Position numbers and translations under genes: made by a program. The notes under the pieces were generated by a model. The model worked only from the letters and a program-made list of their open reading frames with translations, searched no databases and had not been told where the DNA came from. From NCBI GenBank assembly GCA_025933895.1, contig JAICZB010000040.1, forward strand, positions 1-13,060: a DNA stretch of 13,060 nt, written 5' to 3'. This document shows positions 1 to 7,928 of the stretch, one piece after another; the stretch's first letter is position 1, and each line of letters begins with the position of its first letter. Origin of the DNA: Thermoleophilia bacterium (lineage in GTDB: Bacteria; Actinomycetota; Thermoleophilia; Gaiellales; Gaiellaceae).

Positions 1-582
1 GAGATGCTGGAGGCTCGGGCCGCGGAGTTCGCGGAGCTCTGCACCGGCCGCGAGGAGGTGGAGCGCGCGATCGACCGCGTCGTCTGGTACGCGGGGTGGG
101 CCGACAAGCTCCCGCAGGTGCTCGGCGGCTCGAATCCGGTCGCCGGCCCGTACTTCAACTTCACGGTGCCGGAGCCGACGGGAGTCGTCGCCGTCCTCGC
201 TCCCGACGAGCCGCCGCTGCTCGGGCTCGTGACCCGCCTCCTTCCGCCGCTCGTCGGCGGCAACTCCGTCGTCGCGGTGGCGTCGGAGACCCGGCCGCTC
301 GTGTCGATCGAGCTGGCGGAGGCGCTAGCGACGAGCGACGTGCCGGGCGGGGTCGTCAACCTCCTGACCGGCCACCACACCGAGCTCGCGCCCGTCCTCG
401 CGGCGCACATGGATGTGAACGCGATCGACCTCTGCGGTGGCGACGGCGACGCGCCCGACCTCGAGCGACTCGCAGCCGACAACGTCAAGCGGGTCGTGCA
501 CGGCCGCGCCGACGTCCAGAGCCCGTGGGAAATCGCCGCCTTCCTCGAGCTGAAGACCGTCTGGCACCCGATGGGGCAGTGA
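1..582 (+). CDS. Aldehyde dehydrogenase family protein lacking the catalytic domain (5' partial)
   Basis: The reading frame is open from the first base, and the first Met visible (position 4) corresponds to an internal Met of ALDH proteins (around 'AEMLEAR'), so the true start is upstream of the window. About 193 residues are seen. The N-terminal NAD-binding half is recognisable: 'VWYAGWADKLPQV', 'GPYFNFTVPEPTGVVAVLAP' and 'ATSDVPGGVVNLLTG'. At the nucleotide-binding loop the usual FTGS is 'DLCGG', and after 'AADNVKRVV' the sequence jumps to 'FLELKTVWHPMGQ', which matches the extreme C-terminus of ALDHs (E-x-K-T-V-W). The ELGG glutamate and the whole catalytic-cysteine domain, some 200 residues, are therefore absent. 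Seen: clean in-frame truncation with no frameshift. Known: actinobacteria often carry a second, degenerate ALDH next to a full ALDH and deoC. Inferred: a non-catalytic partner of an ALDH encoded upstream. Its stop overlaps the next start (GTGA, 579-582), implying translational coupling. Confidence 0.8.
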   Translation, partial: EMLEARAAEFAELCTGREEVERAIDRVVWYAGWADKLPQVLGGSNPVAGPYFNFTVPEPTGVVAVLAPDEPPLLGLVTRLLPPLVGGNSVVAVASETRPLVSIELAEALATSDVPGGVVNLLTGHHTELAPVLAAHMDVNAIDLCGGDGDAPDLERLAADNVKRVVHGRADVQSPWEIAAFLELKTVWHPMGQ

Positions 583-1082
583 CTGAACGCCTGCTGAGCC
601 ACGCGATCGCCGAGGGCGACGGGATCTCGCTCGTCGCACTCGTCAGCGATCCGGAGAGCGCACGAGAAGCCGAGGCCAACGGCGCCGAGGCGGTCGCCGT
701 CGTGGGCGACGTCGCGTCGGTGCGGGAAGCGACCACGCTTCCGATCCTCTGCTTCTGGGTCAACGCCGGGACGGACGGCCTCCGGCACGCCGACGCCTGC
801 GTCGTCCGCGCATCGGACGCGGACCGAGTCGAGGCCGGGGAGGACCTCGAGCTCGCACTGTGGGTGGACGACGAGGAGCAGCTCGAGGAGGTGCTCGAGA
901 GGTTCGATCCAGAGCTGCTGCTCCTCAACGGCACCTTCGAGACCGTCCTCGACCTGCTCGCGGACGTGCCCGCCGGGAAGCTGGTGATCGCCGAGCTGCG
1001 AGAGACGAACGAGGCCCTCTTCGAGGAGCTCGAGCGGGCGGGCGTCGACGCAGTGATCGTCCGCGACCGGGAACTTCTCTGA
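579..1082 (+). CDS. IGPS-like TIM-barrel protein without catalytic residues
   Basis: The 167-residue protein starts at GTG 579, which overlaps the preceding TGA in a GTGA junction; the frame stays open further upstream, but that part reads as an Arg-rich shadow of the ALDH gene. The remainder has the beta/alpha rhythm of indole-3-glycerol-phosphate synthase (TrpC): 'GISLVALVSD' at the position of the first strand, 'GAEAVAVVGDVASVREATTLPIL', 'LALWVDDEEQLEEVL' (compare LVEVHDEEEL), 'LLLLNGTF' (compare GINNRNL), 'LVIAELRETN' (compare VAESGI) and 'AGVDAVIVRDREL' (compare AGVDAVLVGEAL). The catalytic lysines expected in IAEIKRxSPS and LRKDF are replaced (VALVSDPES, LCFWVN). At 167 residues it is well short of the usual ~260. 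I infer a degenerate TrpC-fold protein with a non-tryptophan role, perhaps regulatory or scaffolding. An unrelated TIM-barrel ancestry cannot be excluded. Confidence 0.7.
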   Translation: MTERLLSHAIAEGDGISLVALVSDPESAREAEANGAEAVAVVGDVASVREATTLPILCFWVNAGTDGLRHADACVVRASDADRVEAGEDLELALWVDDEEQLEEVLERFDPELLLLNGTFETVLDLLADVPAGKLVIAELRETNEALFEELERAGVDAVIVRDRELL

Positions 1083-1108
1083 CCGGCGGCGCGACCGCGA
1101 TCCCCGAG

Positions 1109-1564
1109 GTGCAAGCGCTCCTGCGCGTGCTCGCCACGGGACGGGGCGTCGCCGAGCTGGGCACCGCCTACGGGGAGACGGCCGCCGTCCTCGCGGAGAC
1201 CGCGCGCAGCGTCGTCACCGTGGAGCGAGACCCCGAGCGCGTCGCGCTCGCGCGCGAGCGCCTCGCCGGGTTCGCGAACGTCGAGCTGCTCGAGGGCGAC
1301 GTCTTCGAGCAGTTGCGCGGTCGCGGCTCCTTCGGGCTCGTCTTCGTGGACGGCGGGCTCCGGCCGGTGACCGAGGAGAAGTGGGATGCGATCCTCGCCC
1401 TCGTCGAGCCGGGCGGCCTCCTCGTCAAGGACGACATGACGCCCGGACGTCCGATCGACGGCGACGAGGTGCGCGAGTTCCTGCTCCGCGACCCACGGCT
1501 CGCCGCCGCGGAGATCCTCGTCGCGCCGGAGATGGCCGTGATCGTCGCGGCGCGGATCCGCTGA
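1109..1564 (+). CDS. Class I SAM-dependent methyltransferase (O-methyltransferase-like)
   Basis: A small Rossmann-fold methyltransferase of about 151 residues from GTG 1109. Motif I is 'VAELGTAYGE' (SAM glycine loop), followed by 'VVTVERDP' (acidic residue for the ribose), 'VELLEGDVFEQL', 'FGLVFVDGG' (motif II) and 'VEPGGLLVKDDMTPG' (motif III region). This order matches the small O-methyltransferase families (Methyltransf_24/3 type); the acceptor is unknown. The start is uncertain: homologous-looking sequence (GGATAIPEV) continues upstream of GTG 1109 in frame, and a CTG at 1079 overlaps the previous stop (CTGA, 1079-1082). A CTG start there would add 10 residues and give the same 4-bp coupling seen between the two preceding genes. 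It is the last gene of the + strand trio and ends 4 bp from the convergent phosphofructokinase gene. Confidence 0.82.
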   Translation: MQALLRVLATGRGVAELGTAYGETAAVLAETARSVVTVERDPERVALARERLAGFANVELLEGDVFEQLRGRGSFGLVFVDGGLRPVTEEKWDAILALVEPGGLLVKDDMTPGRPIDGDEVREFLLRDPRLAAAEILVAPEMAVIVAARIR

Positions 1565-1568
1565 GCGG

Positions 1569-2600
<1,032 letters not shown>

Positions 2601-2626
2601 CGGGACCGAGCGTAAATGCTGAGCGA

Positions 2627-2710
2627 TGCCGAAGGTGGGATTCGAACCCACACTCCCCGAAGGGAACCGGATTTTGAGTCCGGCGCGTCTACCAGTTCCG
2701 CCACTTCGGC
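2627..2710 (-). tRNA. tRNA-Leu, anticodon CAA
   Basis: Reading the minus strand, an 84-nt class II tRNA folds cleanly. The acceptor stem GCCGAAG (5', ending at 2710) pairs with CTTCGGC (2634-2628), with discriminator A at 2627. The D-arm contains GGTAGA, the anticodon stem is CCGGA/TCCGG around the loop CTCAAAA (anticodon CAA, reading UUG), the long variable arm contains TCCCTTCGGGGA, and the T-arm is GTGGG-TTCGAAT-CCCAC. The long variable arm and anticodon both identify leucine. The 3' CCA is not encoded (the next bases read TCG). It sits 34 bp downstream of the livF stop and 26 bp upstream of the phosphofructokinase start, all on the same strand. Confidence 0.97.
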
Positions 2711-2719
2711 GCGAGAGCC

Positions 2720-2725
2720 ATCGTA
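2720..2725 (-). promoter_or_regulatory. Candidate -10 box for tRNA-Leu
   Basis: The minus strand reads TACGAT, an actinobacterial TANNNT -10 element. About seven bases after it would put the transcript start 2-3 nt before the mature tRNA 5' end at 2710, a common arrangement for tRNA genes. The -35 region (about 2743-2748, GTAAAG) is weak and overlaps the livF stop codon. Placement supports it, but a single hexamer is modest evidence. Confidence 0.4.
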
Positions 2726-2744
2726 CGTACGCGGGCGGGGATCT

Positions 2745-3476
2745 TTACGACTCGCCGAGATACGAGGCGCGCACCCGCTCGTTCGAGCGCAGCGCCGCAG
2801 CGCTGTCGGCGAGCGTGACTCGACCCGTCTCGAGCACGTAGCCGCGGTCGGCGATCTCGAGCGCCCGCGCGGCGTTCTGCTCCACCAGCAGGACGGTCGT
2901 CCCCTGCCGGTTGATGTCGGCGATCACCTCGAAGATCCGGTCGACGAGGTTGGGGGAGAGGCCCATGGACGGCTCGTCGAGCATGAGCAGACGTGGTCGT
3001 GCGAGGAGCGCGCGCCCGATCGCGCACATCTGCTGCTCCCCGCCCGAGAGCGTGCCGGCCTTCTGGGCCTGCCGCTCGGCCAGGCGGGGGAACAGCTCGT
3101 AGACGCGGTCCAGGTCGGCCGCGATCTCACGGCGATCGCTCCGCTGGAAGGCACCCATCTCGAGGTTCTCGAGGACGGTCATGCGCGAGAAGAGCTGGCG
3201 GCCTTCCGGGGCCTGGGCGATGCCGAAACGGACGATCCTCTGCGAGCTCGCGCGCACGATGTCCTTGCCGTCGAAGCGCATCGATCCGGTGCGCGGCCGC
3301 AGCAGGCCCGAGATGGTGCGCAGCGTCGTCGACTTGCCTGCTCCGTTGGCGCCGATCAGCGTCACGATCTGCCCGTCGTCGACGCGCAGGGACACGCCCT
3401 TCAGCGCGTGGATCGCTCCGTAGAAGACCTGGACGTCCTCCAGCTCGAGCAGGGGCTGGCCGCCGTTCGCCGTCAT
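2745..3476 (-). CDS. livF: Branched-chain amino acid ABC transporter ATP-binding protein LivF
   Basis: The 243-residue ABC ATPase is the second nucleotide-binding subunit of the LivHMGF importer and acts on the cytoplasmic face of the membrane. Walker A is 'GANGAGKST' (42-50), the Q-loop region lies at about 88-94 ('QAPEGRQLF', the characteristic LivF P-E-G-R), the ABC signature is 'LSGGEQQ' (143-149), Walker B is 'LLMLDE' (163-168), and the switch segment is 'LLVEQN', where LivF proteins carry Q instead of the usual His. Length and the 'SMGLSP' segment fit LivF. The start is ATG 3476, overlapping the livG stop in ATGA (3473-3476), so translation is probably coupled. It is the last gene of the liv operon, stopping with TAA 34 bp before tRNA-Leu with no hairpin terminator visible. 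Confidence 0.95.
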   Translation of the reverse strand: MTANGGQPLLELEDVQVFYGAIHALKGVSLRVDDGQIVTLIGANGAGKSTTLRTISGLLRPRTGSMRFDGKDIVRASSQRIVRFGIAQAPEGRQLFSRMTVLENLEMGAFQRSDRREIAADLDRVYELFPRLAERQAQKAGTLSGGEQQMCAIGRALLARPRLLMLDEPSMGLSPNLVDRIFEVIADINRQGTTVLLVEQNAARALEIADRGYVLETGRVTLADSAAALRSNERVRASYLGES

Positions 3477-4255
3477 GCGACGGGCTTCGTGCCGAGATAG
3501 GCCGAGCGCACGCGTTCGTCGGCGGTGACCTCGTCCGGCGTGCCCTCGGCGATCTTCTCCCCGTAGTCGAGCACCGTCACCCGCTCCGAGACCTGGACGA
3601 CGACTCTCATGTCGTGCTCGATGAGGAGCACGGTGAGCCCGCGGTCCTCCCGCGCCTTCCGCACGAAGTCGACGAACGCGTTCGTCTCCCTCGGGTTCAT
3701 CCCCGCGGTCGGCTCGTCGAGCAGCAGCAGCTTCGGATCGGTGGCGAGTGCGCGCGCGATCTCCACGCGGCGCTGGTCGCCGTACGCTAGATGCCGCGCG
3801 TACTGACGCTCCGCCCGGGGGGAGAGGCCGCAGTAGGCGAGCAGCTCGCGGGCCTGTGCGCGTCCCTGTCGCTCCTCGCGCCGTTGCAGCGGCGTGCGGA
3901 ACAGGCTCCGGAAGAGACCGCTGTCGAGCCGGGCGTGCATTCCGACGAGCACGTTCTCGAGCGCCGTCATCGCGCCGAACAGCCGGATGTTCTGGAACGT
4001 GCGGCCGATGCCGAGTGCGGTGATCTTGTGCTGGGGAAGGCCGACGATGTCGCGGCCGTCGAAGACGATCTCGCCTGCGGTCGGCGTGTAGGAGCCGGTC
4101 AGCATGTTGAAGAACGTCGTCTTGCCCGCGCCGTTCGGGCCGATCAGGCTCACGATCGAACCCCGCTCGACGGTGAAGTCGATGTCGTTGCACGCGACGA
4201 GCCCCCCGAACTCCTTCCGCACCGAGCGGGCGTCGACGAGCAGCTCGTCGGTCAT
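3473..4255 (-). CDS. livG: Branched-chain amino acid ABC transporter ATP-binding protein LivG
   Basis: The 260-residue ABC ATPase pairs with LivF to power the LivH/LivM permease. Walker A is 'GPNGAGKTT' (39-47), followed by 'GIGRTFQNIRLF' (82-93, typical LivG Q-loop), the ABC signature 'LAYGDQR' (156-162), Walker B 'LLLLDE' (176-181), 'PTAGMNP' and the H-loop 'LIEHDM'. The signature departs from consensus LSGGQ in the usual LivG manner (LAYGxQR), so the LivG assignment is firm. The C-terminal 'VRSAYLGTKPVA' is the typical LivG tail. The start ATG 4255 overlaps the livM stop (ATGA, 4252-4255) and the stop overlaps the livF start. Confidence 0.95.
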   Translation of the reverse strand: MTDELLVDARSVRKEFGGLVACNDIDFTVERGSIVSLIGPNGAGKTTFFNMLTGSYTPTAGEIVFDGRDIVGLPQHKITALGIGRTFQNIRLFGAMTALENVLVGMHARLDSGLFRSLFRTPLQRREERQGRAQARELLAYCGLSPRAERQYARHLAYGDQRRVEIARALATDPKLLLLDEPTAGMNPRETNAFVDFVRKAREDRGLTVLLIEHDMRVVVQVSERVTVLDYGEKIAEGTPDEVTADERVRSAYLGTKPVA

Positions 4256-5454
4256 GCCGTCGAGCTCTCCGGCACGAGGTTCTCCTCCTCTTCCTCCTCG
4301 TGCAGCTCGGCCCGCCGCCGGGCGCTCGGGATCAATCCCTCGGGCCGCACCAGCATGAACAGGACGATCGCGACGCCGTAGATGAGGTACGAGTACTCGG
4401 GGATGTCGACGTTGGTGCCGAACGTCGAGTTGAACGTGTTGCCGGCGGCGAACAGCCCCTTGTAGTTGACGTACGCGAGCAGGATGCCTCCGAGCGCGAC
4501 GCCCCACACGTTTCCGATCCCGCCGAGGATGACCATGCTGAGCACGAAGATCGACACCTGGAGGCTGAAGGCGTCGGGCGAGGTGGCGCCGGCCTGGAGC
4601 GTGATCAGGGCGCCCGCGGCGCCGCCGAAGAACGCGCCGATCGCGTAGGAGAGCGTCTTGGTGCGCATGAGCGGCACGCCCATCGCCGCCGCCGCATCCT
4701 CGTCCTCGCGGATCGCGATCCAGGCCCGGCCGAGCCGCGAGTCGCGCAGGAGGATGGAGCTCACGATGGTGACGACGACGAGGGCGAGAGCCGTCCAGTA
4801 GTACCAGCGCGAGTCCAGCTCGTTGAGGAAGTTCGCGGGCAGCGCGTGGATCGCGTGGTGGACCCTGTTGCCGAAGCCGAGGCCGTCGATCCCGTTCATC
4901 CCGAACGAGCCGTTCGTGAGGTTGAAGCCGCCGAGATTGTCGCCGTTGCGGACGAACTGCGGGATGATCTCGCCGAAGCCGAGCGTGACGATCGCGAGGT
5001 AGTCGCCGCGCAGGCGCAGCGTCGGGATCCCGATCACGATCCCGAGCAGGGCCGTGAAGATCGCGGCAATCAGGATCACGAGCCACGGCGAGAGGTGGAT
5101 ACCGGGTGTCCCGGGCAGCACGGTGCCGCCGAACACGACGGAGCCGGCGTTGGCGAACTGCTCGGATGCGAGGAAGCCTGCGATGTAGGCGCCGGCCGCG
5201 AAGAACGCGACGTAGCCCAGGTCGAGCAGTCCGGCATAGCCGACGACGAAGTTGAGGCCGAGCCCCATGACGGTGAAGGCGAGGATCACGAAGGCCGTCG
5301 ACGTGTCCGGCAGCCACTGCGTGAGGGTGGTCGTCAGGTACTTCGAGTAGATCCAGGGATAGATCAGCAATGCGCAGAAGCAGGCCGCCACGAGGAGCCG
5401 GGCGAGCGGCGTCCGCGTCGCCGCAGGCAGAGCAGGCAGGCGCGGCCGCCTCAC
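4252..5454 (-). CDS. livM: Branched-chain amino acid ABC transporter permease LivM
   Basis: The 400-residue polytopic membrane protein is one of two pore-forming permeases of the importer. Hydrophobic segments recur from about residue 18 to 375. Family hallmarks are 'GLNFVVGYAGLLDLGYVAFF' in the N-terminal half and the cytoplasmic coupling loop 'SRLGRAWIAIREDEDAAAAMG', which contacts the ATPases. It also has 'NVWGVALGGILLAYVNY' and ends 'LFMLVRPEGLIPSARRRAEL', typical of LivM. An extra tail follows with six consecutive Glu codons (4282-4299) before the stop. It starts with GTG 5454, overlapping the livH stop (GTGA, 5451-5454). Length is close to the family norm apart from the acidic tail. Confidence 0.93.
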   Translation of the reverse strand: MRRPRLPALPAATRTPLARLLVAACFCALLIYPWIYSKYLTTTLTQWLPDTSTAFVILAFTVMGLGLNFVVGYAGLLDLGYVAFFAAGAYIAGFLASEQFANAGSVVFGGTVLPGTPGIHLSPWLVILIAAIFTALLGIVIGIPTLRLRGDYLAIVTLGFGEIIPQFVRNGDNLGGFNLTNGSFGMNGIDGLGFGNRVHHAIHALPANFLNELDSRWYYWTALALVVVTIVSSILLRDSRLGRAWIAIREDEDAAAAMGVPLMRTKTLSYAIGAFFGGAAGALITLQAGATSPDAFSLQVSIFVLSMVILGGIGNVWGVALGGILLAYVNYKGLFAAGNTFNSTFGTNVDIPEYSYLIYGVAIVLFMLVRPEGLIPSARRRAELHEEEEEENLVPESSTA

Positions 5455-6527
5455 GACCGGGTACTCAGCGACTCGCCGAGCAGGCCGTGCGGCCGGAAGA
5501 CGAGGATCAGGATCAGCAGGATGAAGACGAGGGACTCCGTCCAGCTCGGGCCGGGCGCGTGCCAGGTGAGCCCGCTGTTGTAGTTCTCGATGAAGCCGAT
5601 CAGGTAGCCGCCGAGCGCGGCGCCGAGGATGTTGCCGATGCCGCCGAGGACTGCGGCGGTGAACGCGAAGAGGCCGATCCGGAAACCGAGGTCGAAGCGG
5701 CCCTGCGTGAAGTAGACGAGGTAGACGAAGCCGCCTATGCCCGCGAGCGCGCCGCCGAGCCCGAAGGCAAACGCGATCGCCCGGTCCACGTCGATCCCCA
5801 TCAGTCGCGCGGCGTCACGGTTCTGCGCGGTCGCGCGCATCGCCTTGCCCCAGCGCGTGCGCTTGACCACGATCATCAGGCTGACGAGCGTGGGGACTGT
5901 GATCAGTAGGACGATCAGCTTGTCCCAGCCGTACGCCTGGCCTCCGATCGTGAAGAGCGCGCCGCGCGGCAGCAGCGGCTCGCTGCTCACGTAGTTGAAG
6001 CCGTAGACGACCGCGATCAGGTTCGAGAGCACGAACGACATCCCGATCGCCGTGATCAGAGGCGCCAGGCGAGGAGCGTTACGAAGGCGCCGGTAGGCGA
6101 CGCGCTCGACTGCCATGTTGAGCGTCGCACAGAACAGGGCGGCACAGACCAGCCCGACGGCGAGGATGCCGAAGAGCGCGATCCCGGAGTGGCCGGAAGC
6201 GCCGAGCCAGCTGATGGCGACGCTGTACGTGATCATCGCCCCCCAGCTGAAGACGTCTCCGTGGGCGAAGTTGATCAGCTCGAGGATGCCGTAGACGAGC
6301 GTGTAACCGATCGCGACGAGCGCGTAGATCGAGCCGTTCGTGATGCCGTTCAGGGAGACGAGAGCGAACTGGCGGATGTCGTGGACGGCGTTCTCGACGA
6401 GCCAGAACGCGACGAGCGCCAGGAGCAGGATCCCGACGACGGCGACCGCCCGCGACCGCAGGCGGGGGACGAGCGCGAAGGACGGCCGGCGGCTGGTCTC
6501 CGCGGCCGTCCCAACGCTCGTCCCCAT
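5451..6527 (-). CDS. livH: Branched-chain amino acid ABC transporter permease LivH
   Basis: The 358-residue integral membrane protein is the first permease of the operon. After a polar N-terminus of about 28 residues, a hydrophobic segment (VAVVGILLLALVAFWLV) precedes the LivH core 'NGITNGSIYALVAIGYTLV' and 'ELINFAHGDVFSWGAMI', the most conserved LivH signature. The coupling loop is 'NRDAARLMGIDVDRAIAFA', followed by 'GGALAGIGGFVY'. It ends 'ILILVFRPHGLLGESLSTRS'. It is somewhat longer than the classical ~300 residues because of the N-terminal extension and an expanded loop. The start is ATG 6527 with GGAAGGG upstream; it lies 26 bp after livJ with no terminator, so it belongs to the livJ transcript. 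Confidence 0.93.
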   Translation of the reverse strand: MGTSVGTAAETSRRPSFALVPRLRSRAVAVVGILLLALVAFWLVENAVHDIRQFALVSLNGITNGSIYALVAIGYTLVYGILELINFAHGDVFSWGAMITYSVAISWLGASGHSGIALFGILAVGLVCAALFCATLNMAVERVAYRRLRNAPRLAPLITAIGMSFVLSNLIAVVYGFNYVSSEPLLPRGALFTIGGQAYGWDKLIVLLITVPTLVSLMIVVKRTRWGKAMRATAQNRDAARLMGIDVDRAIAFAFGLGGALAGIGGFVYLVYFTQGRFDLGFRIGLFAFTAAVLGGIGNILGAALGGYLIGFIENYNSGLTWHAPGPSWTESLVFILLILILVFRPHGLLGESLSTRS

Positions 6528-6536
6528 TACGCCAAG

Positions 6537-6543
6537 CCCTTCC
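6537..6543 (-). promoter_or_regulatory. Ribosome binding site of livH
   Basis: The minus strand reads GGAAGGG, nine bases upstream of ATG 6527. It is the only purine-rich SD-like match in the 26-bp livJ-livH gap and supports the chosen livH start. Confidence 0.5.
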
Positions 6544-6553
6544 GGCTAGAGGA

Positions 6554-7858
6554 TCAGCCGAGTGCCGCCTTAGCGAGCGAGAGCGGCGGGTTGACGGTGG
6601 TTACCGCCTTGATGTTTCCGTGCTTGACCACGTCGACCGTGACGCCGCCCAGGGACGGGTCGCCGCTCGAGTCGATCTTGAACGAGCCGATGATCCCCTT
6701 CGGGAACTTCTGCTTGAACAGGTGCTTGTCGATGGACAGCCGGCTCCCGTCGCTCTTGTTGATCGCGTGCGCGAGCACGAGGAGCGCCTGGCCCGCGTAG
6801 GCGGTGTAGGCCTCGAGGTGCTTGACGTGGTAGGCCTTCCGGAACGCCTTCACGAACGCTCGCCCGGTCGGGTTCGACAGCTTGTTCGGATCGGAGCCGC
6901 CGATCGTGATGAACATGCCTGCGGCCGAGTTGCCGGCGTCCTTCGGCGTCGCCGAGTCGTTGAAGCCGTCGGAGGCGAGCAGGAGCACCTTCGTGTTGTT
7001 GCCGAGCACCGACACCTTGTCCTTGATCAGCTGGCCGCCGTTGTTCGAGACGATGCCGGCGAGGAAGATCGCCTGCGGGTGCTTCGAGGCGATGCCCTGG
7101 TAGAGCGACTGGTAGTTCGGCTGGCTCGCGTCCCACTTCGAGTTGCCGAGCACCGTCAGGCCGAGCTTCTTCGCGGCCCGCACGAAGTTGTTCGCGATTC
7201 CGAGACCGTATGCCTCGGCGTCGTTGAGGACGTAAACCCGCTTGATGTGCCTGTGCTTGAGGTACAGAGCGTCGGCTGCGCCCTGGAAGTTGTCGGGCAC
7301 GGCCACACGGGCGTAGTTGCGCTTGCCCGTCGGGAAGTATTTCTGTGGCTCACCGGCGACGCCGCTCTTCTTCGTCAGGCCGACGTACGTGTTCGCCGGG
7401 CTGACCATCGGGATCCCGCCCCCAGGGGCACGGTTGATGATCGGCGCGATGATCTCGGCGCAGCCGGAGTTGTACGTCCCGATCACACCGAGCAGGTTCG
7501 TGACGCTCTTGTAGCTGTTCGCGTTGTTCGTGCAGGTCTGCGGGTCCCAGGACCCCTTCGCGGCGGTCGAGTCGTCGCAGCTCACGAACTGGACCGAGTA
7601 CTTGCCGATCTTGTAGTGCATCTTCTTCAGCTCGAGCTTGACCGCCTCCACCATCTGCACCGAGAGCGGGCGGAGCGATCCCTGGAGCGGAAAGTCGCTC
7701 GCGATCACGTACTTGCCGTGGCCCACCGGCTTGCTGCACGTGTTCGGGAGGCCGGCGATGCGCTTCCCGGACAGCGGGCCGGCGCTTGCGGCGGCTGTGG
7801 CCAGCACCGCCGTCGCCCCGGCGAGAAGCAGGATGCTCCCCAATTTCCTCATGCTCAT
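6554..7858 (-). CDS. livJ: Branched-chain amino acid ABC transporter substrate-binding protein LivJ
   Basis: The 434-residue type I periplasmic-binding-fold protein captures the solute for LivHMGF outside the membrane. Residues 1-26 form a Sec signal peptide: positive start (MSMRK), hydrophobic core (LGSILLLAGATAVLAT), and cleavage probably after 'ASA'. Binding-fold segments include 'VIASDFPLQGSLRPLSVQMVEAVKLEL', 'SVTNLLGVIGTYNSGCAEIIAPI', 'IPMVSPANTYVGLT' (ligand pocket with SPANT), 'YARVAVPDNFQGAADA', 'RVYVLNDAEAYGLGIANNF' and 'AYTAYAGQALLVLAHAI'. Four cysteines (first at residue 41) could form disulfides. There is no lipobox cysteine at the cleavage site, unusual for a monoderm. The start at ATG 7858 is set by the AGGAAAGGA site five bases upstream; a second ATG at 7852 has poor spacing. 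Substrate could be an amino acid, amide, urea or short acid; the sequence does not decide. Confidence 0.93.
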   Translation of the reverse strand: MSMRKLGSILLLAGATAVLATAAASAGPLSGKRIAGLPNTCSKPVGHGKYVIASDFPLQGSLRPLSVQMVEAVKLELKKMHYKIGKYSVQFVSCDDSTAAKGSWDPQTCTNNANSYKSVTNLLGVIGTYNSGCAEIIAPIINRAPGGGIPMVSPANTYVGLTKKSGVAGEPQKYFPTGKRNYARVAVPDNFQGAADALYLKHRHIKRVYVLNDAEAYGLGIANNFVRAAKKLGLTVLGNSKWDASQPNYQSLYQGIASKHPQAIFLAGIVSNNGGQLIKDKVSVLGNNTKVLLLASDGFNDSATPKDAGNSAAGMFITIGGSDPNKLSNPTGRAFVKAFRKAYHVKHLEAYTAYAGQALLVLAHAINKSDGSRLSIDKHLFKQKFPKGIIGSFKIDSSGDPSLGGVTVDVVKHGNIKAVTTVNPPLSLAKAALG

Positions 7859-7863
7859 GCTCG

Positions 7864-7872
7864 TCCTTTCCT
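7864..7872 (-). promoter_or_regulatory. Ribosome binding site of livJ
   Basis: The minus strand reads AGGAAAGGA, with GGA ending five bases before ATG 7858. This strong SD selects the first of two nearby ATGs (7858 over 7852) and is the best ribosome site in the window, consistent with high expression of a binding protein. Confidence 0.7.
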
Positions 7873-7928
7873 CGACGACCCGGCCCCCGTCCTCGCGCTG
7901 CGGCTCGCGGCGTCTGCGCGGGGTTTCG

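Noticed and set aside
96..578. Extension of the TrpC-like gene upstream to an ATG at 96
   Set aside because: The extra residues are an Arg/Ala-rich shadow of the ALDH gene, and the GTG at 579 gives a standard GTGA overlap.
2601..2651. N-terminal extension of the phosphofructokinase to an upstream ATG
   Set aside because: The extension would begin inside the tRNA-Leu gene, and the PFK family begins at MAKNVGILTGGG, so ATG 2600 is the start.
2721..2731. TCGTACGTACG palindromic stretch between livF and tRNA-Leu as a terminator or operator
   Set aside because: It is a short alternating repeat with no loop or T-tract, and it overlaps the better explained -10 box for the tRNA.
7847..7860. CTCATG tandem repeat at the livJ start
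   Set aside because: It only reflects the Met-Ser-Met codons with a chance repeat of six bases; the ribosome site decides the start.
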